Below are positions 55,259-63,921 of a stretch of DNA of 64,000 nucleotides, in pieces. The DNA is taken from positions 186,001 through 250,000 of the forward strand of contig JAWKHX010000007.1 of assembly GCA_041394605.1 (NCBI GenBank). Reading direction: 5' to 3'. This DNA is from UBA668 sp041394605. GTDB lineage: Bacteria; Actinomycetota; Acidimicrobiia; Acidimicrobiales; Ilumatobacteraceae. Position numbers and translations under genes: made by a program. Below the pieces are notes generated by a model. It saw only the letters and a list, made by a program, of their open reading frames with translations, was not told the origin of the DNA and ran no database searches. Within the stretch, counting starts at the first letter, position 1, and each line of letters opens with the position of its first letter.

Positions 55259-57409
55259 TCAGGCCATGGCCGCGGGCAGCGGCTCGCTGTGCACGATGGT
55301 GAGGCGCTTGGTGCTGCGGGTGAGCGCCACGTAGAGCGCCCGCAGGCCCTGCTGCTCCGCCCGCACGATGGCGGACGGTTCCACCACGATGACGCCGTCC
55401 AGCTCCAGGCCCTTCACCACGCTGACGGGGACGACGGTGATGCCCATCTCCAGCCCGCTGCGGGTGGCCGTGCCGTGCTCGATCCCGGCGGCCGCGAGCG
55501 CGTCGCACACATCGCCGAACACCGCGTCGGGCACCACCACGGCCACGTTGCCGTCGTGCAGGTCGGCGTCCATGTCCTTCGTCGCCACCACGACGGCGTC
55601 CAGCAGTTGGCCGGCCGGGACCTGCACGAACTCGGGGTGCTCGTCGCCGGTACGCACGCTGGTGGGCGCCCGCAGCGACGGGGTGGCCGCCATCATCACC
55701 TTGTTGGCCAGCTCCATGATCCGGCCGGGGATGCGGTAGCCGACGCTGAGGCCGATGACCCGCGACTGCTTCTGGGTGGGCAGGTGGGCGAGGACGTCCT
55801 CCCACGTGTTCGGCGCCAGCGCACCGGTGGCCTGGGCGATGTCGCCGACCACGGTGAGGCTGCCGTTCAACGAGCGGCGGCTGACCATCGCCAGCTGCAT
55901 GGGGGTGAGGTCCTGCACCTCGTCCACCACGATGTGGCCGTAGGTGCGGATCTCCTCGGCGTCGTCGGTCTTGCCGTTCCTCCCGGGCTTCGGGCCGAGG
56001 TAGGAGCGGGCCTCGTCCAGCAGGGCGACGTCGTGCTCGGTCCAGCGGACGTCGTCCACGTCGGCCTGGCGGGGCCGGTACAGGCTGAGGTACTCGGCAT
56101 CGCTGAGGTGCTTGGCGGCAGCCAGCTTGAGCAGCGCCTTGCTGCCGAACAGGTCGTGCAGCAACTGGGCGGGCGTGAGGATCGGCCACATCCGCTCCAG
56201 CGCGGCGCGCATGTCCGGCAGGTGGCGCACGGCGTCCTTGATCTCCGTCGGGCCGGCGTTGCCCTCCCGCCAGTTGTGGGCCAGCGCCGCCCAGATCTCG
56301 CTCTCCACCCACTTGCGGGCCGCGTTGTGGCGGCGGAAGCGGCGCTGCGCGGCCCGCACGATCCGCTGGCTGTCGTGGGCGGTGAGGCGCACGAAGCCGG
56401 TGCGGAACGGGAGGACGAGGTCCTCCTTCAGGGGGCGCTCGCGGTCGGTGACGGCCTTGTCGACGACCAGGCTCATCCGCAGGTCGCCCTTCACCCGAGC
56501 CGCCAGCGGGGAATCCGCCGGGTCCACGCCGTAGCGCGCCCAGTGCACGTCGGGCACCAGATCGGCCAGGACCACCTGCTCCACGCCGGCCTCGCCGAGG
56601 GACGGCAGCACGCGCTCGATGTAGCGGAGGAAGACCCGGTTGGGGCCGATGACCAGCACACCCTGGTCCTCCAGCGGAAACCGGTACGTGTAGAGCAGGT
56701 AGGCGGCACGGTGAAGGGCGACGACGGTCTTGCCGGTGCCGGGGCCACCCTGCACCACCAGGACACCCTGCTGTGGCGAGCGGATGATCTCGTCCTGCTC
56801 GCCCTGGATGGTGGCGACGATGTCGCCGAGCTGGCCGGTGCGGCCACGCTCGATGGCGGCCAGCAGGGTGCTGTAGCCCCGTAGACCGGCGGGGGTCTGG
56901 GCGGGGCGGCCGAGGGCGTCGGTGCCGTCGTCTTCCGCACCCATGCCGAGGTGGCCCTCGCCGAACAGCTCGTCCTCCAGGCCCAGCAGCTCGCGGCCCT
57001 GCACGTGGAAGTGGCGGCGTCGGGCCAGGCCCAGCGGCTCGCGCCCCGTGGCGCGGTAGAACGGCTCGGCCACGGGGGCCCGCCAGTCCACCACCACAGG
57101 GTCGCTGTGCTCGTCGGCCACGGCGAGGCGGCCGATGTGGAACGACTCGGTGGTGCCGTCCGGCCCCTCGACGAGGCGGTCGATGCGGCCGAACACGAGC
57201 GCGGCATCGCCGAGGTCCAGCTGGGTGAGGCGGTTGAACACGGCCTCGTCGAACACATCCCGCTCGTAGCGGGCCTGGAACGTGCCCCCGAGGGTGCCCT
57301 CGTGCAGCCCACGCATCTTCCATGCGTCGGCCTTGCTCTGCTCGAGGCAGTAGTAGGCGTGATCGATGAACGCCTGCTCGGAGGGGAGGTCAGGGTGATG
57401 CTGCGACAT
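55259..57409 (-). CDS. helD: HelD-like RNA polymerase-associated helicase
   Basis: A 716-residue UvrD/SF1-related ATPase. N-terminal coiled-coil and HelD-specific parts (DWRAPVAEPFYRATGREPLGL), Walker A VVQGGPGTGKTVVALHRAAY near residue 221, DEVQDLTPMQLAMV and the C-terminal VALTRSTKRL. HelD removes stalled RNA polymerase from DNA, and some actinobacterial members give rifampicin tolerance. No rifamycin-associated element is seen upstream. Start ATG 57409. Confidence 0.92.
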   Translation of the reverse strand: MSQHHPDLPSEQAFIDHAYYCLEQSKADAWKMRGLHEGTLGGTFQARYERDVFDEAVFNRLTQLDLGDAALVFGRIDRLVEGPDGTTESFHIGRLAVADEHSDPVVVDWRAPVAEPFYRATGREPLGLARRRHFHVQGRELLGLEDELFGEGHLGMGAEDDGTDALGRPAQTPAGLRGYSTLLAAIERGRTGQLGDIVATIQGEQDEIIRSPQQGVLVVQGGPGTGKTVVALHRAAYLLYTYRFPLEDQGVLVIGPNRVFLRYIERVLPSLGEAGVEQVVLADLVPDVHWARYGVDPADSPLAARVKGDLRMSLVVDKAVTDRERPLKEDLVLPFRTGFVRLTAHDSQRIVRAAQRRFRRHNAARKWVESEIWAALAHNWREGNAGPTEIKDAVRHLPDMRAALERMWPILTPAQLLHDLFGSKALLKLAAAKHLSDAEYLSLYRPRQADVDDVRWTEHDVALLDEARSYLGPKPGRNGKTDDAEEIRTYGHIVVDEVQDLTPMQLAMVSRRSLNGSLTVVGDIAQATGALAPNTWEDVLAHLPTQKQSRVIGLSVGYRIPGRIMELANKVMMAATPSLRAPTSVRTGDEHPEFVQVPAGQLLDAVVVATKDMDADLHDGNVAVVVPDAVFGDVCDALAAAGIEHGTATRSGLEMGITVVPVSVVKGLELDGVIVVEPSAIVRAEQQGLRALYVALTRSTKRLTIVHSEPLPAAMA

Positions 57410-57534
57410 CGTGAGGTTCCGCCCGGGCCTTCAGGAGTGTCCCGAAAACACGGGTCTGAAAACTCTATCGGCAGACTCCCCACCCCCCCACACGCCCCCG
57501 CTCCACCCCCTCCTCCCCCGGGCGGCCCACCCCC

Positions 57535-57613
57535 GAAGTGACGTGATATATCACGTCACTTCCCTGGTGGGGGCGGGTCTCACCGCGTCACTTCGGGGCT
57601 GAGCGGATCCGCT
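57535..57613. promoter_or_regulatory. Nested palindromes upstream of XRE/NTase pair
   Basis: GAAGTGACGTGATA (57535-57548) is followed directly by its exact reverse complement (to 57562), a 28-bp perfect palindrome. CCCCGAAGTGACG (from 57532) recurs inverted as CGTCACTTCGGGG (57585-57597). AGCGGATCCGCT (57602-57613), 12 bp, overlaps the start of the -10 TAAGCT (57613-57618). This looks like a regulated promoter with two kinds of site. Confidence 0.72.
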
Positions 57614-57624
57614 AAGCTGCAAGC

Positions 57625-57912
57625 GTGATCTCCGGGTCGACGCTCCGCCGGCTCCGGCTGAGGGCCGGTCTCCGCCAGCAGGACGTCGCCGCGGCCGTGG
57701 GCATCCCGGCCACCGTCCTCAGCGCCTACGAACGGGGGCGCCGCCAACCCGGGTTGGAGGTCGCAGGTCGGATCATCGAGGCGCTCGGCTTCCGGGTGCG
57801 CTTCGAGCCGCTGCTGGACCCCGCGGCCCAGGGCAGCAAGTTGGAGGACGTGCTGGCCCTCGCCGAGGCACTCCCCTTCCGGCCACGGCCGATGCCGGTG
57901 GCCCGCCGGTGA
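57625..57912 (+). CDS. XRE-family regulator/antitoxin
   Basis: A 95-residue protein. The helix-turn-helix LRQQDVAAAVGIPATVLSAYERGRRQP is complete, and a C-terminal 30-residue extension follows. The GTG at 57625 is six bases after TAAGCT (leaderless). It overlaps the nucleotidyltransferase gene by 4 bp, so the pair resembles a toxin-antitoxin or AbiE-like module. Probable autorepressor via the palindromes upstream. Confidence 0.84.
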   Translation: MISGSTLRRLRLRAGLRQQDVAAAVGIPATVLSAYERGRRQPGLEVAGRIIEALGFRVRFEPLLDPAAQGSKLEDVLALAEALPFRPRPMPVARR

Positions 57913-58448
57913 GCACGCCCTCGCTCGTCGAGCGCGTGGTCGCGGTGTGCGACCACCTCGACGCCGCCGGCCTGCCGTGGGCGCTCGGTGGTGCACTGGC
58001 GCTCGCCTACGCCACGGAGGAACCACGGGGGACGCGCGACATCGACGTCAACGTGTTCGTGCCGGCGGACCAGGCCGCGAGGGTGTTCGCCGCCCTTCCC
58101 GAAGGCGTGCGTCACTCGGCAGCCGACGTCGCCGAGGCACGGCGCGCCGACCAGGTGCGCCTGTGGTGGGGCGACACCCCGGTCGACCTGTTCTTCGCCG
58201 CCGACGACTTCCACCAGCAGGCCGGCCGGCGCGCCAGAAGAGTGCCGTTCGCCGGCCGCACCATCCGGGTGCTTGCTGCCGAGGACCTTGCCGTCTTCAA
58301 GGCGTTGTTCGACCGCCCGAAGGACTGGGTCGACATCGCCACAATGGCCGAGTCCAACGCCATCGACCTCGACGAAGCCGCGGACCGGCTGGCGACGCTC
58401 CTGCCCGGCGACGACCGCGTCGACCGCCTCCGCCGCGGCGGTGTGTGA
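57909..58448 (+). CDS. MNT/AbiEii-type nucleotidyltransferase, putative toxin
   Basis: A 179-residue nucleotidyltransferase-fold protein. The catalytic stretch LGGALALAYATEEPRGTRDIDVNV has the G-G and D-x-D of the superfamily; a second acidic residue occurs in TPVDLFFAADDF. Partner of the XRE gene. It may modify tRNA or another target and block growth, as AbiEii/MenT-type toxins do. The function is inferred from fold and gene order. Confidence 0.8.
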   Translation: MSTPSLVERVVAVCDHLDAAGLPWALGGALALAYATEEPRGTRDIDVNVFVPADQAARVFAALPEGVRHSAADVAEARRADQVRLWWGDTPVDLFFAADDFHQQAGRRARRVPFAGRTIRVLAAEDLAVFKALFDRPKDWVDIATMAESNAIDLDEAADRLATLLPGDDRVDRLRRGGV

Positions 58449-58919
58449 CTACGCCGTCCGCGGGTCGAACAGGTTGACGTACTGGTCGTCCACGGCGATG
58501 TCGGCGATGCACACCCTCCCCATTGTCAGCGGGTCCCGCAACGTCAGCGTGACCGACACGATCTGACCGTCGACGGTGCCCTTGAAGCTCGGGTGCTCGA
58601 GGTCGTCCTGAGCAACCACGTGGAAGTCGGTGGGGAGGTGCTCCGACGCAGTTCCTGCCAGCCGGTCCTCGAAGCGGGCGAGCTGGGCGTCATTCACGAA
58701 CCCGTCGCAGAACGAACCGTGCAAGAAGCCTGGCGCCTGGGCAAGTGCGAGGAAGTAGACCGTGACCAGACCATCCCAGGCGGCCACGTCGGCATCGACG
58801 GAAAGGATCGGCACAACATCCGATGGCGTCGTGGCCGGCCGGGTGTCACCTCCGCAGGAGGCCACCAACCCCACACCGGCGACGGCGGCGAGCAGCCGAG
58901 ACGTCGCGCAGCGGTTCAC
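58449..58919 (-). CDS. Putative lipoprotein, 156 aa
   Basis: Starts VNRCATSRLLAAVAGVGLVASC, a signal with lipobox LVASC at residue 22. The mature region (DVVPILSVDADVAAWDGLVTVYFLAL) looks helical then beta-rich. GTG 58919 overlaps the SDR stop by 4 bp. No family recognised. It is similar in style, but not obviously in sequence, to the lipoproteins at 1-358 and 54844. Confidence 0.78.
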   Translation of the reverse strand: MNRCATSRLLAAVAGVGLVASCGGDTRPATTPSDVVPILSVDADVAAWDGLVTVYFLALAQAPGFLHGSFCDGFVNDAQLARFEDRLAGTASEHLPTDFHVVAQDDLEHPSFKGTVDGQIVSVTLTLRDPLTMGRVCIADIAVDDQYVNLFDPRTA

Positions 58920-59692
58920 GAGGTGGTGGCGATGCCGCCGTCGACGGGGATGACCGCGCCGGTGAGGTAGGAGCCGGCGCGGCTGGCGAGGAAGACGGTG
59001 ACACCGGCCATGTCGTCCGGGCGGCCGATGCGGCCCAGCGGGGAGGACTTGGCGATGCTGTCGCCGAACGCCTGCAGCGTGGCGGCCATCATCTTCGACT
59101 CGAACGGGCCGGGCGCCACGGCGTTGACGGTGATGTGCTCCGGGCCCAGCTTGCGGGCCATCGTGCGGGTGAGGTGGTGCACGCCGGCCTTGCTGGCCGC
59201 GTAGCTGTAGGTGTCCATCGGGTTGACGTGCAGGCCGTCGATGGAGCCGATGTTGATCACCCGGGCCGGGTCGTCGGCCGTGCCAGCGGCGCGCAGTTGG
59301 GGCAGCAGCTGCTGGGTGAGGAAGAACAGCCCCTTCACGTTGGTGTCCATCACCTTGTCCCAGGCGTGCTCGTCGAACTCGTCCAGCGGCATCCCCCAGG
59401 TGGCGCCGGCATTGTTGACCAGGATGTTCAGCGTCGGGAAGTGGGCGGCCGCAGCGGCAGCCAACGCGGCAACGCCCTCCATCGTTGACAGGTCGGCCCG
59501 CACCGTGTCGATCTCGCCGAACTGCGACAGCTCCTCCTTCGCCGCCGCCAACTCGTGCTCCTTGCGGGCCGAGATGAGGACGGACGCCCCGGCGTCCAGC
59601 AGGCCGCGGGCGATCATCGCGCCGATGCCGCGGCTGCCGCCGGTGACGACGGCGGTCTTGCCGGACAGGGAGAACAGTTCGGTGAGGCTCAT
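58916..59692 (-). CDS. Short-chain dehydrogenase/reductase (SDR)
   Basis: A 258-residue classical SDR. The cofactor loop is VVTGGSRGIGAMIARGL near residue 16, then NILVNNAGATWG, and the catalytic triad NIGSIDG (Ser), YSYAASKAGV (Tyr, Lys). R at the start of strand 2 (ISARKEHE) suggests NADPH. The substrate is unknown. ATG 59692 lies 28 bp from the first tandem hairpin. Linked to the lipoprotein by an overlap. Confidence 0.92.
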   Translation of the reverse strand: MSLTELFSLSGKTAVVTGGSRGIGAMIARGLLDAGASVLISARKEHELAAAKEELSQFGEIDTVRADLSTMEGVAALAAAAAAHFPTLNILVNNAGATWGMPLDEFDEHAWDKVMDTNVKGLFFLTQQLLPQLRAAGTADDPARVINIGSIDGLHVNPMDTYSYAASKAGVHHLTRTMARKLGPEHITVNAVAPGPFESKMMAATLQAFGDSIAKSSPLGRIGRPDDMAGVTVFLASRAGSYLTGAVIPVDGGIATTS

Positions 59693-59719
59693 CCCGCCAT
59701 CCTGCCCCACCACCCTTCC

Positions 59720-59829
59720 CAAGTTGGCGTTCAGTGGCGGTAGGACCGCACATCACCGCCAACTTGGAAGAGGGGTCCGGCAAGTTGGCGTTCAGTGGCG
59801 GTCCTACCGCACATCACCGCCAACTTGGA
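59720..59829. repeat. Two tandem nested hairpins, ~61-bp period
   Basis: CCAAGTTGGCG (59720-59730) pairs with CGCCAACTTGG (59758-59768); a second copy lies at 59782-59791 with 59819-59828. Each copy contains an inner hairpin GCGGT-N3-ACCGC. The inner loop reads AGG in copy 1 and CCT in copy 2, exact reverse complements, while flanks remain in the same orientation. The element fills the gap between the divergent SDR and hemE. Confidence 0.85.
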
Positions 59830-59859
59830 GGGAGGAGGTGGGCCGGTAGCGTGGCGCCG

Positions 59860-60893
59860 ATGAGCGCGCCCTTCCTCGACGCCGCCAACAGCCGCCCCGC
59901 CAGCCACACCCCGGTGTGGTTCATGCGCCAGGCCGGCCGCAGCCTCCCCGAATACCGGGCCGTGCGTGGCGAGGGCAGCATCCTCGACGCCATCAAGCAG
60001 CCCGACCTGGCCGCCGAGCTGACGCTCCAACCGGTGCGCCGCTACGGGGTGGACGCCGCCGTCCTGTACAGCGACATCGTGGTGCCCGCCCATGCCGTCG
60101 GCTTCGGGATCGACGTCTCCCCCGGCACCGGCCCGGTCTGCACCGAGCCGTTCCGCAGCGCCGCCGACCTCGCCCGCCTGCGCAAGTTCGAGCCGGAGGC
60201 CGACACGCCGTACGTGCTCGAGACCGTGCGCAACCTGGTGGCCGAGCTGCCGGTGCAAGTGCCCGTGCTCGCCTTCGCCGGTGCACCATTCACCGTGGCC
60301 AGCTACCTGGTGGAGGGCCGCCCGAGCCGCACCTACGAGCACACCAAGCGGCTCATCCACACCGACCCGACGCTGTGGCACAGCCTCATGGAGCGCCTCG
60401 CGGACTACTCCGTGGCGTCCATCGCCAGCCAGCTGGCCAGCGGCGCACGCGCCTTCCAGCTGTTCGACTCGTGGGCCGGCACGCTCAGCCGCGCCGACTA
60501 CGACCGCTACGTGTTCCCGCACTCCGCCGCCGTCTTCACCCGCCTGCGCGAGCAGTTCCCCGACGCGCCCGGCATCCACTTCGGCATCGGGTGCGACCAC
60601 CTGCTGGAGCGCATGCAGGCAGCCGGCCCGACCGTGCTCGGCCTGGACTGGCGCACCCCGATCCGCGAGGCCCGGCCCGCATGGGCGCCGACCTTGTGGT
60701 GCAGGGCAACCTCGACCCGGCGCTGGTGCTCGCCGGGGTGGACGTGGCGCTCGCCGGCACTGACGCGGTCCTCGCCGACAACGGCAACCACCCGGGCCAC
60801 ATCTTCAACCTCGGCCACGGCGTGAACCCGGACACCGACCCGGACGTGCTGCAGGCCGTGGTCGACCGCGTCCACGGGGCGACGCGCCGATGA
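59860..60893 (+). pseudogene. hemE: Uroporphyrinogen decarboxylase, one frameshift
   Basis: The N-terminus has the family hallmark PVWFMRQAGRSLPEYR near residue 18 and DIVVPAHAVGFGID; IQLFDSWAG-like (FQLFDSWAGTLS) and HFGIGCDHLL follow. Near 60675 the frame changes by one base; ADLVVQGNLDPALVLAGVD and NLGHGVNPDTDPD continue in the next frame to the stop at 60893. About 344 residues when repaired. Decarboxylates uroporphyrinogen III to coproporphyrinogen III. Start ATG 59860, TAGCGT seven bases upstream. Stop overlaps hemH by 4 bp. Confidence 0.9.
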
Positions 60894-61837
60894 CGACTGC
60901 CGACGCGCCGACGAGGACTGCCGTCCTGCTGATGGCGTACGGCACGCCGCGCACCCGCGAGGAGATCGAGCCGTACTACACCGACATCCGCCGCGGCCGC
61001 CCGCCGACGCCGGAACTGCTCGCCGAGCTGACCGCCCGCTACGACGCCCTCGGCGGCACGTCGCCACTCGCCGCCCGCACCGAGGCCCAGCGCGTGGCCC
61101 TGCAGGCCGCGCTGGACGCCGCCGCCCCCGGCCGGTACGAGGTGGTGCTCGGCCTGAAGCACGCCGACCCGAAGATCGAAGCCGCGGTCGACGCCCTGGC
61201 CGCGAGCGGCACTCGCCGCATCGTCGGCCTGGTGCTCGCCCCGCACTACAGCGCCTACTCCGTGGGCCAGTACCTCGACCGTGCCCGCGCCGCTGCCGAA
61301 CCCCACGGCATCACCGTGACCGGCGTGAAGAGTTGGGCCACCGAGCCCGCCTTCGTCGAGTTCGTCGCCGCCGACCTGAAGGCCCGCCTCGCCGGCATGC
61401 CCGACGACACCAAGGTCGTGTTCACCGCCCACTCGCTGCCCCAGCGGATCGTCGCCACCGGCGACCCGTACCCCGACCAACTGCGCGCCACGGCCGAGGC
61501 CGTCGCCGCCGCGGCCGGGCTGGTGAACTGGACCCGCTGGGCCATCGCCTGGCAGAGCGCCGGCCGCACGCCGGAGCCCTGGCTCGGGCCCGACATCCTC
61601 CAGGTCATCGACGACCTCGCGGCCAGCGAGAACCACGCCGGCCACCCCCGCGGCCTGCTGGTCAGCGCGGTCGGCTTCGTCTCCGACCACCTCGAGGTGC
61701 TGTACGACCTGGACATCGAGGCCGCGGCCCGGGCGCAGGCGCACGGCATCGCGTTCGCCCGCACCGCCTGCGTGAACGACGACCCCACCGTGATGGCCGC
61801 GCTCGCCCAGCGGGTGATCGAGGCGGACCAGGCGTGA
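60890..61837 (+). CDS. hemH: Ferrochelatase (coproporphyrin type)
   Basis: A 315-residue ferrochelatase. LLMAYGTPRTREEIEPYYTDIRRGRPP near residue 14 and VVFTAHSLPQRIV near 180 (catalytic His) are signatures; the C-terminal GFVSDHLEVLYDLDIEA has the conserved Asp/His/Glu. In actinobacteria this enzyme usually inserts iron into coproporphyrin III. Start overlaps hemE and the stop overlaps hemY, so the three are one transcript. Confidence 0.94.
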   Translation: MTTADAPTRTAVLLMAYGTPRTREEIEPYYTDIRRGRPPTPELLAELTARYDALGGTSPLAARTEAQRVALQAALDAAAPGRYEVVLGLKHADPKIEAAVDALAASGTRRIVGLVLAPHYSAYSVGQYLDRARAAAEPHGITVTGVKSWATEPAFVEFVAADLKARLAGMPDDTKVVFTAHSLPQRIVATGDPYPDQLRATAEAVAAAAGLVNWTRWAIAWQSAGRTPEPWLGPDILQVIDDLAASENHAGHPRGLLVSAVGFVSDHLEVLYDLDIEAAARAQAHGIAFARTACVNDDPTVMAALAQRVIEADQA

Positions 61838-63222
61838 GCCGCGTCGCCGTCGTCGGAGGTGGCATCGCCGGCCTGGCCGCCGCCCACGCGCTCGCCACCG
61901 GCGAGCCGGACGCCGAGGTGGTCCTCTTCGAACGCGACGACCGGCTGGGCGGCAAGCTGCTGACCACCGGGTTCGCCGGCCATCACGCGATCGACGAGGG
62001 GCCCGACGCGTTCCTCGCCCGCCTGCCATGGGGCACCGGCCTGGCCCGCAAGGTCGGCCTCGGCGGCCACCTCGTGTCCCCGCAATCCGGCAAGGCGGCG
62101 GTGTGGTGGGAGCACCTGCACGGCATCCCGGAAGGCCTCCTCCTCGGCATGCCCACGGACGTGCTGGCGCTGGCCAGGTCTCGCCTGCTCACCTGGCCGG
62201 GCAAGCTCCGCGCCGCCACCGAACCGTTCCGCCGCCGCACCTCCACCGAGCCGGATTCGCTGGGCCAGTACGTGCGGGCCCGCTTCGGCGACGAGGTGCA
62301 CCTCCGCCTGGTGGACCCGCTGGTCGGCAGCATCTACGCCGCCGACACCGACCACTTCAGCCTCGCCGCGGTCCCCCAGATCGCCGACCTGGCGAAGAAG
62401 GAACGCAGCATCCTGATCGCCGGCCGCAAGATGCCCAAGCCGGCCACCGGCACGGGCGCGGCGGCCGCCGCCGGCCCCGCCTTCTACGCCCCGCAGGACG
62501 GGATGGGCGCGCTCGCCACCGCCACCGCCACCGCCGCCCGGGCCGCCGGGGCCACCCTGCGCACCGGCGTCGCCGTCAGCGAGCTGGCCAGGGACGGCCA
62601 CGGCTGGCGGGTGGACGGCGAGCACTTCGACGCCGTCGTGCTGGCCTGCCCGGCCCCGGCCGCGGCCGCCCTCCTCGCCCCGCTGGACTGCCTGCCCGTG
62701 GGTGTGGCCGACACGCTGGCCGCTGTGCCCGCCGCCGACGTGGCGATGGTGACGCTGGCGGTGGACGTGGCCGACTGGCCCGAGCACCTCCTGCCCTACA
62801 GCGGCTACCTGGTGCCCAAGCCGCAGCAGCGCCGGGTGACCGCGGCGTCGTTCGGCTCGCAGAAGTGGGCCCACTGGGCGGACGGGCGGCAGGTGATCCT
62901 GCGGGTCTCGCTGGGCCGCGACGGCCTGCCCGTGCTGCACCTCTCCGACGAGCAGTTGCTGGCCGCCGCGGTGGAGGAGACCGGTCACCACCTGGGCCTG
63001 GACCTCCAGCCCCGCCACGCCCGCGTCAGCCGCTGGGCCGGCGCCTTCCCGCAGTACCGGCCGCACCACGCCACCCGCATCGAGGCAGCCATGGCGGCGT
63101 TGCCACGGGGCCTTGCCCTGGCCGGCGCGGGCTACCTCGGCATCGGGGTGCCGGCGTGCATCCGCTCGGCCGAGAACGCCGCCGGGGCGGTGTCCGCGGC
63201 GCTGCGTGCCGTGCCAGAATGA
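61834..63222 (+). CDS. hemY: Coproporphyrinogen/protoporphyrinogen oxidase HemY
   Basis: A 462-residue FAD enzyme. Dinucleotide fold RVAVVGGGIAGLAAAHAL at the start, FERDDRLGGKLLT, then PDAFLARLPWG and the C-terminal ALAGAGYLGIGVPACIRSAENAA. It oxidises coproporphyrinogen III to coproporphyrin III in the coproporphyrin pathway. GTG 61834 overlaps the hemH stop. No hemQ in view; it would be needed to finish heme. Confidence 0.93.
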   Translation: MSRVAVVGGGIAGLAAAHALATGEPDAEVVLFERDDRLGGKLLTTGFAGHHAIDEGPDAFLARLPWGTGLARKVGLGGHLVSPQSGKAAVWWEHLHGIPEGLLLGMPTDVLALARSRLLTWPGKLRAATEPFRRRTSTEPDSLGQYVRARFGDEVHLRLVDPLVGSIYAADTDHFSLAAVPQIADLAKKERSILIAGRKMPKPATGTGAAAAAGPAFYAPQDGMGALATATATAARAAGATLRTGVAVSELARDGHGWRVDGEHFDAVVLACPAPAAAALLAPLDCLPVGVADTLAAVPAADVAMVTLAVDVADWPEHLLPYSGYLVPKPQQRRVTAASFGSQKWAHWADGRQVILRVSLGRDGLPVLHLSDEQLLAAAVEETGHHLGLDLQPRHARVSRWAGAFPQYRPHHATRIEAAMAALPRGLALAGAGYLGIGVPACIRSAENAAGAVSAALRAVPE

Positions 63223-63229
63223 CCCGTCG

Positions 63230-63892
63230 ATGGGACGGTTGATGGGACTCCGGAAGCCTGCCGCGCTCGCACTGGTGTTCACCCTGCTGGCCGCGTGCAG
63301 CAGCGGCGAGGAGACCGCGGCCACCGAGGCCACCACGACCACGGTTGCGGCCACCACCACGTCGCGGGCCACCACCACAACCTCGTCCACCCTGCCGCCC
63401 ACCACCTCCACCAGCACCACCACGACGCTGGCGGCCACGACCACGTCGGAGACCCTGCCGACGCCGCAGGCCCCACCGGAGCCCCGCGCCGCCGAACCGC
63501 GCATCGAGCTCGGCACGATCTCCATCCCCCGGCTGGACATCAGCAAGTCGATGTTCGAGGGCGTGTCGCTGACGGTGCTGGACCAGGGGCCGGGGCATTG
63601 GCCCGGCACGGCGATGCCCGGCCACGTCGGCAATGTGGTCGTCGGCGGGCACCGCACCAGCCACGACCGGCCGTTCCGCTACCTCGACCAACTGCAGCCG
63701 GGCGACGAGATCATCTTCGACACGCCGGAGGGCCACTTCGTCTACAAGGTCACCCGAACGGAAATCGTCTACCCCGATGCGATGTGGATCATCGACCAGA
63801 CGAGCGCGTTCACCGCCACCCTGTTCGCCTGCCATCCGGTCGGGTCGACGAAGCAGCGGATCATCGTCTTCGCCGAGCTGGCCTCCTCCTGA
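63230..63892 (+). CDS. Lipoprotein-type class E sortase
   Basis: A 220-residue sortase with a lipobox (LLAACSSG near residue 22) instead of a transmembrane anchor. A Thr-rich stalk of 60 residues, then the sortase fold: H141 in VGGHRTSH, C201 in LFACHPV and Arg in KQRIIVF. The ATG at 63230 is chosen, with a second at 63242. It is seven bases after hemY, so it is co-transcribed with the heme genes. Lipidated sortases are uncommon. Confidence 0.85.
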   Translation: MGRLMGLRKPAALALVFTLLAACSSGEETAATEATTTTVAATTTSRATTTTSSTLPPTTSTSTTTTLAATTTSETLPTPQAPPEPRAAEPRIELGTISIPRLDISKSMFEGVSLTVLDQGPGHWPGTAMPGHVGNVVVGGHRTSHDRPFRYLDQLQPGDEIIFDTPEGHFVYKVTRTEIVYPDAMWIIDQTSAFTATLFACHPVGSTKQRIIVFAELASS

Positions 63893-63921
63893 CCACCGCC
63901 GGGCGGTAGCGTCCCGCCCCG

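Noticed and set aside
59720..59829. Bidirectional terminator
   Set aside because: It lies between divergent starts, where a terminator would have nothing to end; a regulatory or REP-like role is more likely.
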